Shown: piece after piece, positions 1 through 7,060 of the stretch
Numbering within the stretch: the stretch's first letter is position 1
How the letters are laid out: every line of letters begins with the position of its first letter
Assembly: GCA_964629335.1 (NCBI GenBank)
Contig: CAZVRH010000014.1
Coordinates: 1-26,550, forward strand
DNA from: CACPJA01 sp964629335
GTDB taxonomy: Bacteria; Pseudomonadota; Gammaproteobacteria; Steroidobacterales; UBA11654
Length of the DNA stretch: 26,550 nucleotides
Reading direction: 5' to 3'
The notes under the pieces: model-generated
Told to the model about the DNA's origin: nothing
What the model saw: the letters and a program-made list of their open reading frames with translations, nothing else
Databases searched by the model: none
Translations under genes and position numbers: made by a program

Positions 1-890
1 TGTTTCCAATTAAAGCTTGGGGAACAATTGTATGCTAGTAATTGCTCGGGATGAGAACCACGAACGGCATCAGCAAATCGCTTCGCATCTTTTAAACAAG
101 GTTTTGATGTTTCACACCAAACCAAATCTGCATACTCAGCAAATGCTTGTCCTCGCTCACAGCCCATTTCCAGTCCACCTGAAATTTCATAAAAACCTTC
201 TGTAGTTCTTCCGCCTGTCATGAACTTACGGTCAATTTCATCCACATCTGTCAACAGAAGCTTTGCGGCTTCTGCGTCGGTTCTCGCTATAATTAATGTA
301 TCAGTTTCAGCAACATCTGCCGCCAGTCTTGCTGCATTTAAATTTCTGATTGCTTGACTCGTGGATATCAAAACCTTCCCCCCAAGATGTCCACACTTCT
401 TTTCTGCTGACAATTGATCTTCATAGTGTACGGCTGAGGCTCCTGCTTCAATCAGATTACGAGCTAACTCATAGGCATTTAATGCACCCCCAAAACCAGC
501 TTCTGCATCAGCAACAATCGGAGCAAAGTAGAAACCTTCTCTCCCTTCTTGCACCTGAATTTGATCCTGTCGTCGAAAGGCATTATTAATACTTCGAACA
601 GCATTTGGAACAGAATCTACAGAATAAAGACTTTGATCTGGAAAGACCTCATTATTACTATTTGCTGCAGCTGCAACTTGCCAACCAGAAACATAAATTG
701 CCTTAAGACCAGCTTTAACATGTTGCACAGCTTGCTGCCCATTGTAGGCACCAAAAGTATTAACATAAGGTTCGCTTTCAAATAACTTACGTAATTGTTT
801 TGCCCCCATCTTAGCTAATGTGTGCTCAATCTTGATAGAACCTCTCAAGGCTTCGACTTGATCAGTTGTATAGTTTCTTTTGTCACCCAT
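1..890 (-). CDS. aceA: isocitrate lyase, 3' end cut off by window edge
   Basis: Isocitrate lyase, which splits isocitrate to glyoxylate and succinate in the cytosolic glyoxylate shunt. Reading the minus strand from the ATG at 890 gives 296 residues that align along E. coli AceA. The core ADAEAGFGG is near residues 127-135 and the catalytic loop KKCGH at 164-168 (Cys166). The frame runs off the window at NCSPSFNWK, so roughly 110 C-terminal residues are missing if it is E. coli-sized. A strong Shine-Dalgarno (AGGAGA) lies about 6 bases before the ATG and fixes the start. The N-terminus is about 25 residues shorter than E. coli AceA, and the segment before ADAEAG is also shorter. It is the last visible gene of a malate synthase - small ORF - lyase row, so co-transcription is likely. 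Function is near certain; length is unknown. Confidence 0.95.
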   Translation of the reverse strand, partial: MGDKRNYTTDQVEALRGSIKIEHTLAKMGAKQLRKLFESEPYVNTFGAYNGQQAVQHVKAGLKAIYVSGWQVAAAANSNNEVFPDQSLYSVDSVPNAVRSINNAFRRQDQIQVQEGREGFYFAPIVADAEAGFGGALNAYELARNLIEAGASAVHYEDQLSAEKKCGHLGGKVLISTSQAIRNLNAARLAADVAETDTLIIARTDAEAAKLLLTDVDEIDRKFMTGGRTTEGFYEISGGLEMGCERGQAFAEYADLVWCETSKPCLKDAKRFADAVRGSHPEQLLAYNCSPSFNWK

Positions 891-941
891 GTTGTTCTCC
901 TGTAATTATTGAAGAGCAGTTAATTTTATTAAGGTTTTTCT

Positions 942-1094
942 TTATCTAGTTTTCTTATGACTTACAGTGGTATCTAAGACATCCTCTCCGTAAATCAACA
1001 AATCCAGTGTTTCAGACTCTGTTAGCGGTTTATTTATGTATTCAATACTTTGTTTATCTTTTGTTTTTTGTGAATGTTGTTTTTTTTCTTTCAT
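942..1094 (-). CDS. 50-residue hypothetical protein between malate synthase and isocitrate lyase
   Basis: A short open frame of 50 codons, ATG at 1094 and TAA at 942-944. Its start is well marked: GAGGAAA lies about 7 bases upstream and overlaps the TGA stop of malate synthase, the usual layout for translational coupling. The product is hydrophilic. It has a basic N-terminus rich in Lys and Gln (MKEKKQHSQK), a central acidic/hydrophobic stretch (LTESETLDLLIYGEDVLD) and a basic tail (SHKKTR). There is no signal peptide, membrane segment or cysteine. I do not recognise the family. Its place between the two glyoxylate-shunt enzymes suggests a regulatory or enzyme-associated role, but that is inference. 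It could also be a fortuitous frame, though the SD and the tight fit argue against it. Confidence 0.55.
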   Translation of the reverse strand: MKEKKQHSQKTKDKQSIEYINKPLTESETLDLLIYGEDVLDTTVSHKKTR

Positions 1095-1104
1095 AAAAGT
1101 TTCC

Positions 1105-2688
1105 TCAGATAAGTTCGTAGGCAGGTAGTGTTAAAAATTCTTCAAACTCTGAATTAATTGACATGGTTTTAAATAAATCTATCGCTGAATCAAAGTGAGA
1201 CTGATTAGATAAATCTCCTCGTTGCTCAGCCAGTCGGTTCACTTCTTCATCTAACATAGATATAAATAGTTCCTCATCGATGATTTGGCCTGTGTCGGAA
1301 AGCTTTGATCTGTGCTTAATCCATTGCCAAATTTGTGATCTCGATATCTCAGCAGTAGCTGCGTCTTCCATCAGATTGTATAATGGAACACAGCCATTGC
1401 CTGATAACCATGCCTCAATATATTGCACGCCAACTCTAATATTATCCCTTAGACCATCTTGTGTAATTGAGCCAGTTGGCGTTTTGAGAAGGTCATAATT
1501 TGTAATATTTACATCGTCTCTTTTTTTATAAATCTGATTGGGTTTATCAGCCATCACTGAATTAAATGCATCCATTGCAATTGAGGATAAACCTGGGTGA
1601 GCAATCCAGGTCCCATCGTGACCGGCATTTGCTTCACGTAGCTTATCAGATTGAACTTTTGACATAGCCAGATCATTTTTTTCTGGATCACTCTTTATTG
1701 GTATTTGTGCAGCCATTCCACCCATGGCATGAACATTTCTTTTATGGCAAGTTTTGATTAATTGATCCACGTAAGATTTCAGAAAATGTCGAGTCATTGA
1801 AACATCATGTCTATTGGGTAAAATGCTTTCAGGATCGTTTCTAAATTTTTTTATGAAACTGAATATATAATCCCAACGACCACAATTGAGTCCAGCTGAA
1901 TGTTCTCTGAGTTCATAGAGGATTTCGTCCATTTCGAAGGCTGCCAAAATTGTCTCAATAAGAACCGTCGCTTTAATGGTTCCATGAGGAATATCCAAAA
2001 AATCTTGAGCAGCAATAAAAGCATCATTCCATAATCTTGCTTCAAGATGGCCTTCAAGTTTTGGTAAATAAAAATATGGGCCGCTACCATTTTGTTTAAG
2101 CGATTCATAATTATTTGAAAGAAAGACAGCAAAATCGAAAAAACCGCCTGCAACTTCTTCACCGTCAATCAAAATATGCTTCTCGTTTAAATGCCAACCC
2201 CTGGGCCTCACTATAAGAGTGGCTGTGCTTTGATTTAAAGCATATCTTTTTTGATCGCTTTCTCTTATAAACTCAATTGAACCATTAACAGCGTCTCTTA
2301 AATTAATTTGACCTTCTATGATGTTGTTCCAAGTTGGGGAGCACGAATCTTCAAAATCAGCCATAAAGGTTTTAACGGGTGCGTTTAGTGCATTAATGAC
2401 CATTTTCCTATCCACCGGACCTGTTATTTCAACACGACGATCTTGAAGGTCCTCAGGGATTGGAGCCACCACCCAGTTGTCTTCTCTTATTGCTTTAGTT
2501 TTCTTAAGAAAATCGGGTTTCCTGCCATCATCCAACTCAGATTGATTCTGTTTTCTTTGTTTTAACAACTCCAATCTTTGGGGGTTTAATTGACGATGTA
2601 ACAACGTCAGCAATTGCAATGCAGTAGGATTAAGAATTTCTTCTTCCTCACTACTCAAGGTTGGTGTAATTTCGATACTCTTATTCAT
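1105..2688 (-). CDS. aceB: malate synthase A
   Basis: Malate synthase, condensing glyoxylate with acetyl-CoA to malate, the second glyoxylate-shunt enzyme. At 527 residues it matches the A isoform (E. coli AceB 533) and not the longer G isoform. Visible motifs in order: MADFEDS (about 109-115), RPRGWH (161-166, glyoxylate/substrate Arg), the acidic Mg-binding region ETILAAFEMDE (245-255), GRWDY (270-274), and the C-terminal EDAATAEISRSQ (441-452), where the family's catalytic Asp sits. The start is the ATG at 2688; no good SD is present. It is the first gene of the leftward unit with the 50-residue ORF and aceA, and is divergent from an ScfR-type regulator 88 bases away. A perfect TATAAT -10 lies 42 bases upstream, next to a triple repeat that probably mediates control. 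Confidence 0.97.
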   Translation of the reverse strand: MNKSIEITPTLSSEEEEILNPTALQLLTLLHRQLNPQRLELLKQRKQNQSELDDGRKPDFLKKTKAIREDNWVVAPIPEDLQDRRVEITGPVDRKMVINALNAPVKTFMADFEDSCSPTWNNIIEGQINLRDAVNGSIEFIRESDQKRYALNQSTATLIVRPRGWHLNEKHILIDGEEVAGGFFDFAVFLSNNYESLKQNGSGPYFYLPKLEGHLEARLWNDAFIAAQDFLDIPHGTIKATVLIETILAAFEMDEILYELREHSAGLNCGRWDYIFSFIKKFRNDPESILPNRHDVSMTRHFLKSYVDQLIKTCHKRNVHAMGGMAAQIPIKSDPEKNDLAMSKVQSDKLREANAGHDGTWIAHPGLSSIAMDAFNSVMADKPNQIYKKRDDVNITNYDLLKTPTGSITQDGLRDNIRVGVQYIEAWLSGNGCVPLYNLMEDAATAEISRSQIWQWIKHRSKLSDTGQIIDEELFISMLDEEVNRLAEQRGDLSNQSHFDSAIDLFKTMSINSEFEEFLTLPAYELI

Positions 2689-2729
2689 TTACCAATTAAA
2701 TATTTTTAATTTAGTGAATTTTAGATCAG

Positions 2730-2735
2730 ATTATA
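2730..2735 (-). promoter_or_regulatory. putative -10 element for the malate synthase unit
   Basis: The minus strand reads TATAAT here, a perfect sigma-70 -10 hexamer, 42 bases before the aceB ATG. No good -35 hexamer is found 16-18 bases further upstream. That position is instead occupied by the 14-bp tandem repeats, which suggests an activator-dependent or operator-covered promoter. Assignment is from sequence alone. Confidence 0.45.
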
Positions 2736-2740
2736 TTAAA

Positions 2741-2782
2741 ATTTCACAGTAAAAATTTCACAATGTAAATTTCACAATGAGC
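2741..2782 (+). repeat. three 14-bp tandem repeats in the aceB/regulator divergent spacer (candidate operator)
   Basis: Three consecutive 14-base units begin at 2741, 2755 and 2769: ATTTCACAGTAAAA, ATTTCACAATGTAA and ATTTCACAATGAGC. The first eight bases are identical in all three and the period is exactly 14. The third unit contains the ATG of the rightward regulator (2777-2779). The first lies five bases upstream of the leftward -10. A protein bound here would cover the aceB -35 region and the 5' end of the regulator message at once. The layout suits autoregulation plus control of the shunt genes by the adjacent ScfR-type protein; that is inference. Confidence 0.6.
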
Positions 2783-4342
2783 AATTTATTTCGAAAGAGC
2801 CATCTATTAGGGGCAAAATTAAAAAATATTCGTAAACTGAACAAACTCACCCTAGAAGATTTATCCGAGAGGTGCAGTCAGTCCGATCCCAAAAATGCTC
2901 CCTCGGTGTCTTATTTAAGCATGATTGAAAATGGGAAAAGACTTCCTTCTGAAGAGGTTTTGAAACAAATTGCTATAGTTTTTCAAAAAGATTTGTCTTG
3001 GTTCATGGATGAGAATCTTGATATAGGCATACCTGAGGATCAAGACATTGTTAAAAAAACACCGAATCTTCCGTTAGAGCCTGGATTTCTATACAGTAAA
3101 GAGCTGCTTCAAGGCGCTATTCCTGAACTCCTAGATCAAAGCGGTATCTCGGGGAGACAATTTGCTCATCTATTGATTAGATCTTTTCAAGAAGCTAATC
3201 ACAATAGATTTCCAGATATAGAAAAAGTTGCAGATGAGATTGGTAAGAATTTATTTCCCATAAAAGTTAGCGACATAAGGAAATTGTATAAGACTCATGG
3301 GTTAAAAATTAAGTGGTTTAAGCAAAATAGAGTGTCTACTTCAACACCAGAAATGAAAAATAAAATGTTACTTAGATCTTTTTTTGAATCCCCTTCTGAA
3401 GTCTATATCAACGAATCATTAAAAAAAGATACTCAACGACTTAAATACGATCTTGCAACACATTTAGGTCATAAGATTCTTCATCAAGGTGATGGTTTAA
3501 GGTCAATCATTTCATCAGGCTCAAATACCTTTGATACCTATGGTGTTCGAGAAAATAACACCAGCTCGCACGATGTTCTGATGGCTTGGCATGATTTTGA
3601 ATCGAGTTTCTTTGCCGGTGCTCTTTTGTGTCCGAGAAAACCTTTTCGAAGTTACTTGATCAAAAAAGAACACGATATGCTAACAGCAGCGAAGGATCTT
3701 GAATTATCTCCAGCTCATGTGATGAGACGGGTGACTGCTGTCTCGAGCTATATACACTGGCATTATTTTGAAGCCTATCAGCCAGGATATCTTTCTGCAA
3801 TTTATCGGGGCAATGGCATACCGCTTCCGTTTGGAAATATGTCTTTGGCCCGCAACCCTTGTCCCAACTGGACAGTTTTCAGATTGCTTAATCAAAGTTA
3901 TGTACACAACCCTCAATCACAAATTTCTTTATTAAAAGACGGTGAGCAAACCTTTTTGTATGCTTGCTACTCCATAAGAAGGCAGGACTTAGCAGGAAAT
4001 CTGAAACTGTATTCATTGGGTATTGATTTGGTCCCTGCTCTCAGGAATCAAGGTATTGATCCGGAAGACATAACCCTAGAGTTAGAAAGAGCATGTCAAA
4101 AAAATGGAGGCGATGCAGAAATTGAAAGTAATATTAAATCCTCACTAGAGAAAATAGCTAATATTTTAAGAATTTTTTGGATTAGAGATGCATTGGATAA
4201 TAAGGCTCGGATTATTTGCCCTAAAAGTTCTCTTTGCCCAAGGACCAGTCAATGTCAACCGGTTAAAAAAGATTATCAATTCAATGAAATGGAAGAGTTA
4301 AAGGACAATATTTTAATGCTCAAAAAAGCAAAATTAATTTAA
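2777..4342 (+). CDS. XRE-family ScfR/RamB-type transcriptional regulator with degenerate ImmA/IrrE domain
   Basis: A 521-residue regulator with a helix-turn-helix of the XRE/Cro-CI type at about 11-77 (recognition region SYLSMIENGKRLPS). An ImmA/IrrE-like middle domain follows at about 150-290, then a long C-terminal region like that of short-chain fatty acid regulators (ScfR, RamB, DUF2083-type). In the ImmA/IrrE part the usual HExxH is ATHLGH at 227-232, so the first metal-binding His is Thr and the catalytic Glu is His. The conserved FFAGALLCPR (about 278-287) is kept. The C-terminus has a Cys cluster (CPKSSLCPRTSQC). Family members control acetate, propionate and glyoxylate-cycle genes in response to acyl-CoA status, matching the divergent malate synthase. 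No SD precedes the ATG, which lies inside the third 14-bp repeat. Confidence 0.88.
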   Translation: MSNLFRKSHLLGAKLKNIRKLNKLTLEDLSERCSQSDPKNAPSVSYLSMIENGKRLPSEEVLKQIAIVFQKDLSWFMDENLDIGIPEDQDIVKKTPNLPLEPGFLYSKELLQGAIPELLDQSGISGRQFAHLLIRSFQEANHNRFPDIEKVADEIGKNLFPIKVSDIRKLYKTHGLKIKWFKQNRVSTSTPEMKNKMLLRSFFESPSEVYINESLKKDTQRLKYDLATHLGHKILHQGDGLRSIISSGSNTFDTYGVRENNTSSHDVLMAWHDFESSFFAGALLCPRKPFRSYLIKKEHDMLTAAKDLELSPAHVMRRVTAVSSYIHWHYFEAYQPGYLSAIYRGNGIPLPFGNMSLARNPCPNWTVFRLLNQSYVHNPQSQISLLKDGEQTFLYACYSIRRQDLAGNLKLYSLGIDLVPALRNQGIDPEDITLELERACQKNGGDAEIESNIKSSLEKIANILRIFWIRDALDNKARIICPKSSLCPRTSQCQPVKKDYQFNEMEELKDNILMLKKAKLI

Positions 4343-4356
4343 TAGTTACTCTTTTT

Positions 4357-5127
4357 TTAGTTTTTGTTTTTTTTTAATCGAGCGTCTATTTCTTTTGCTA
4401 TCTCACTAAAAACATCCTGAAGTGACTCTTGAGCTTGATCTACTACCACTGGATTACCTCGGTCGCTTCCCAGAGCAATTGAAGAATCAATCGGTATTCT
4501 GCCTATTAATGAAAGATTGTTTTCATTTAAAAAGTCTTCGACTCTATTTTCCCCAAATATTTTATGCTCATCTCCACATTTTTCACAAATAAAATAACTC
4601 ATATTCTCGATTAAACCTAGGATTGGGATGGAAAGTTTTTGGAAGGCTTCCAAAGATTTTTTGACGTCTAGAAGTGCTATTTGTTGAGGTGTCGTTACTA
4701 AGATTGATCCACTCAAGTCAGCTTTTTTAGAAAGCGTTAATTGAGCATCGCCTGTCCCGGGAGGTAAATCAATAATCAGATAATCAAGATCTGACCAATT
4801 AGTACTGAATAGCAACTGCTCTATAGCTTTGGACATCATCGGCCCTCTCCATATGGTTGCTTCATCCTTTAAGACAATGTAACCGATTGACATCAATTCG
4901 ATACCTGAAGCTAGAATTGGATTAAATGTTTTATTGTCAGGAGTGGTCGGTCTCTGTCCTTGTGTATTCAGCATACGAGGTATACTCGGTCCGTAAATAT
5001 CAGCATCAAGCAAGCCGACCTTGTGGCCTAGGTTCTTCAGCGAGAGTGCTAGATTCACACTGACCGTGGACTTACCTACCCCTCCTTTTCCTGAAGCAAT
5101 TGCTAAAATATTTTTAATATTAGTCAT
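4357..5127 (-). CDS. mrp: Mrp/ApbC-type P-loop ATPase, iron-sulfur cluster carrier
   Basis: A cytosolic MinD/ParA-fold ATPase of the Mrp/NBP35 class that carries and delivers Fe-S clusters. The deviant Walker A GKGGVGKST is at about 13-21. DLPPGTGDAQL lies near 120-130, and the diagnostic ENMSYFICEKC ends in the CxxC pair Cys181/Cys184 that bridges the cluster between subunits. At 256 residues it lacks the N-terminal MIP18/DUF59 domain of E. coli Mrp (369 residues); this short form is common. It is the last gene of a leftward row with the 55-residue membrane protein and the BI-1 protein. It converges on the regulator gene with only 14 bases between stops and no hairpin terminator. The start ATG at 5127 has only a weak SD. 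Confidence 0.93.
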   Translation of the reverse strand: MTNIKNILAIASGKGGVGKSTVSVNLALSLKNLGHKVGLLDADIYGPSIPRMLNTQGQRPTTPDNKTFNPILASGIELMSIGYIVLKDEATIWRGPMMSKAIEQLLFSTNWSDLDYLIIDLPPGTGDAQLTLSKKADLSGSILVTTPQQIALLDVKKSLEAFQKLSIPILGLIENMSYFICEKCGDEHKIFGENRVEDFLNENNLSLIGRIPIDSSIALGSDRGNPVVVDQAQESLQDVFSEIAKEIDARLKKNKN

Positions 5128-5140
5128 GCTTGCAAATAAC

Positions 5141-5308
5141 TTAGTCTTCGTCTTTTTTTGATCTCAGCTTAGACCATAATGAGATTGTCCAATCAATTCT
5201 ATCTTTGCGTTTTGTTTGTTTGGAAGCAGCTCTAAATTTTCCAAAATAAAAAAATACACCCAATGATCCTAAAATCATAAGACCAAAAAACAGTGTATTT
5301 AAATCCAT
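5141..5308 (-). CDS. 55-residue single-pass membrane protein
   Basis: A 55-codon frame whose ATG (5308-5306) overlaps the TAA stop of the BI-1/YccA-like gene as TAATG, with AGGAA about 6 bases upstream. This strongly suggests translational coupling. Residues 5-23 form one hydrophobic helix (LFFGLMILGSLGVFFYFGK). A highly basic cytoplasmic-type segment (KQTKRKDR) follows, then an amphipathic stretch (IDWTISLWSKLRS) and the acidic end KKDED. I do not recognise the family. It sits between a BI-1 membrane protein and Mrp, so it may be an accessory subunit of the membrane protein. It has no cysteines. Confidence 0.6.
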   Translation of the reverse strand: MDLNTLFFGLMILGSLGVFFYFGKFRAASKQTKRKDRIDWTISLWSKLRSKKDED

Positions 5309-6075
5309 TAATTCCTAGATTGAAGTTTTGCCAAGAGCCTTAATATTTCAAGATACAGCCAGATTAAGGTTACCAGCAGTGAAAAAGCTCCGTAAGCTTC
5401 CAGATATTTAGGAGCCCCTTGTTCAGAAGCCTGTTCTATAAAATCAAAATCGAGCACGAGGTTTAATGCAGCTATAGCAACGACAACCAAGCTAAAAAGA
5501 ATTCCAAATATCCCGTTTGAATGAATAAAGCCTATGCTGGATCCAAAGAACATCATAATAAAGTTGACCAGATAGAGTAATGCGATTCCACCGGTGGCCG
5601 CAAAAAGCATTAATCTAAAATTCTCCGTGGGTTTGATTAGTCCAGTTTTATAAGCCATTAGAAGCGCAGCAAGTGTGCCAAATGTGAGTCCCACTGCTTG
5701 GATTACAATACCAGGATACATTCCTTCAAAAATTGCTGAAATTCCACCGATCATAAAACCTTCAAGAAGAGCATATATGGGTGCCGAATAGGGTGCGACA
5801 GTGGGTTTAAATATTGTGATTAAGGCAGCAATCAAACCTCCACCAAGACCGCCCCAAAGATAGACCCCAACATTAACTCCGGAATATAATTGATTCCAAG
5901 TCCAAGCGGCTGTCATAAAACAAAGCAAAAGATATAATCCGGTTTTATTTACAGTTCCAGATAATGTCATAACTTCTGATGTGGAGAAGTCAGACGAGTG
6001 CTGGTTGAATGCTTTGCTTCTAAAAGCTGGGTTGCCGGAACGTCCAAACATTTGCAAAGCTCTGTGACGGGCCAT
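5308..6075 (-). CDS. Bax inhibitor-1/YccA-family membrane protein
   Basis: An integral membrane protein of 255 residues, of the long Bax inhibitor-1/YccA-type family (the BaxI_1 group also found in actinobacteria). A soluble N-terminus of about 40 residues (MARHRALQMFGRSGNPAF, then a Thr/Ser-rich stretch) leads into about seven hydrophobic helices, beginning at LYLLLCFMTAAWTW and ending at LVTLIWLYLEILRLL. The late helices contain the acidic LVLDFDFIEQ patch typical of the family, which in characterised relatives is linked to pH-sensitive calcium leak. A good SD (AAGGAG) stands 6 bases before the ATG at 6075. It lies just downstream of the Fur/Irr-like gene and is coupled to the 55-residue membrane protein. 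Physiological role here is unknown. Confidence 0.85.
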   Translation of the reverse strand: MARHRALQMFGRSGNPAFRSKAFNQHSSDFSTSEVMTLSGTVNKTGLYLLLCFMTAAWTWNQLYSGVNVGVYLWGGLGGGLIAALITIFKPTVAPYSAPIYALLEGFMIGGISAIFEGMYPGIVIQAVGLTFGTLAALLMAYKTGLIKPTENFRLMLFAATGGIALLYLVNFIMMFFGSSIGFIHSNGIFGILFSLVVVAIAALNLVLDFDFIEQASEQGAPKYLEAYGAFSLLVTLIWLYLEILRLLAKLQSRN

Positions 6076-6096
6076 ATTTAACTCCTTAATTGCTGA

Positions 6097-6513
6097 TTAT
6101 TTATTTTTGACTTTTATAACGATTTCAAGATCCTGAATTTTTGTATCTTCAGGAAGTTGAGGTATAGACTCGATATTTAATTCCTCTGAAGGTATATCAA
6201 AAAGCTGTCCTGTGTCCACGTTAAAAAAATGATGATGTGCATTTGTTGATGAATCATAGTAGGTTTTTGCAGGGTCAATAGCGACTTGGTTCAGTAATCC
6301 TCTCTCTGCAAAGGCATTAAGTGTATTGTAGACAGTCGCTTTAGAGATGCTGTGTCCTTTTTTAATTAATTTCTCGTAAACTTGATCTGCGGATAAATGC
6401 CTAGGCTGATCAAGAAACATCATACCAATCCTTACCCTTGCCTTGGTGGGTCTAAGGCGATAGAACTTGAGTTTTTTCTCAACGTTACTCTTTAACTCAA
6501 TTACATCATCCAT
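6097..6513 (-). CDS. Irr-like Fur-family transcriptional regulator
   Basis: A 138-residue Fur-superfamily repressor. The N-terminal winged helix has RLRPTKARVRIGMMF and SKATVYNTLNAF. The C-terminal part carries NAHHHFF (His about 93-95), TGQLFDIP and a final strand ending IVIKVKNK. This pattern, including LRPTKxRV and HHHFF, is much closer to Irr, the haem-responsive iron regulator of alphaproteobacteria, than to Fur or Zur. The protein has no cysteine at all, so the structural CxxC zinc site of Fur/PerR is absent, as in Irr. The start ATG at 6513 is preferred over an in-frame TTG at 6519; neither has a clear SD. A short dyad lies 9-22 bases upstream. It precedes the BI-1 gene by 21 bases and probably shares its transcript. 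Confidence 0.85.
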   Translation of the reverse strand: MDDVIELKSNVEKKLKFYRLRPTKARVRIGMMFLDQPRHLSADQVYEKLIKKGHSISKATVYNTLNAFAERGLLNQVAIDPAKTYYDSSTNAHHHFFNVDTGQLFDIPSEELNIESIPQLPEDTKIQDLEIVIKVKNK

Positions 6514-6521
6514 AATCAAAC

Positions 6522-6535
6522 ATTCTAATGAGAAT
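6522..6535. promoter_or_regulatory. inverted repeat upstream of the Irr-like gene (candidate operator)
   Basis: The sequence ATTCTAATGAGAAT is a perfect 5-4-5 inverted repeat (ATTCT/AGAAT), 9 bases from the regulator's start codon. It contains the TTCT/AGAA elements of Irr-type iron control boxes but in the opposite arrangement. It could be an autoregulatory site. In AT-rich DNA such a short dyad can be chance. Confidence 0.3.
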
Positions 6536-6587
6536 ATAATTAATTTCCAAATATATTGTGGTTATTGTTAAAACCCGATTTTTCTAA

Positions 6588-7058
6588 CTATCTGTTTTTT
6601 ATCATAAAATTATCTAACAAGAAAATAATCATTCCTACTGTAATTGCAGAATCAGCCACATTAAACGCTGGGAAGTAAAAACTCTCGTAATAAAAAAGCA
6701 AAAAATCTATAACATAACCTTCAGAGATTCTATCAATCAAGTTGCCTATCGCTCCTCCAGCGATAAGAGCTACAGAAAAATTTTGCCCAAAGTTTGAGTT
6801 TCTTGATTCTTTAGCTAACAAAACAATGAGAAATATACTCACCAAGAGCGAAATCACTATTAATGGAATTCGCTGACTACCAGACTCAAAGGCAAAGAAA
6901 CTAAAAGCTGCACCTGTATTATGTAATAAGGTTATGTCAAAGATAGGAAGAACCTTGATGCGTTCATACAGAAGAAGATTTTCAACAACCCATTCCTTTG
7001 AAAATTGATCAAGCAAAACAACAATTAAAATCAGGATAAACCAACGTAATTGATTCAT
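6588..7058 (-). CDS. lspA: lipoprotein signal peptidase (signal peptidase II)
   Basis: Inner-membrane aspartic protease that removes signal peptides from prolipoproteins after diacylglyceryl transfer. It has 156 residues and four hydrophobic helices. The family signatures are present: DQFSKEWV (17-24), NTGAAFSF (47-54), GGAIGNLIDR (101-110), then VIDFL and FNVADSAI, which supply the likely catalytic Asp pair (about Asp118 and Asp136). The ATG follows the ileS stop by only two bases, so translation is coupled to ileS. This is the usual gammaproteobacterial order, but the customary fkpB and ispH do not follow; an Irr-like regulator does. Confidence 0.97.
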   Translation of the reverse strand: MNQLRWFILILIVVLLDQFSKEWVVENLLLYERIKVLPIFDITLLHNTGAAFSFFAFESGSQRIPLIVISLLVSIFLIVLLAKESRNSNFGQNFSVALIAGGAIGNLIDRISEGYVIDFLLFYYESFYFPAFNVADSAITVGMIIFLLDNFMIKNR

Positions 7059-7060
7059 TT

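Noticed and set aside
2763..2768. ATG-TAA start-stop pair upstream of the ScfR-type gene as a separate regulatory ORF
   Set aside because: It arises from the 14-bp repeat itself and has no SD; it is mentioned with the repeat and not claimed as a gene.
4343..4376. T-rich tract between the regulator and mrp as a terminator
   Set aside because: There is no GC-rich stem on either strand, only a run of T.
6527..6545. Classical Fur box upstream of the Irr-like gene
   Set aside because: Only one half resembles the 7-1-7 consensus; the other half does not match.
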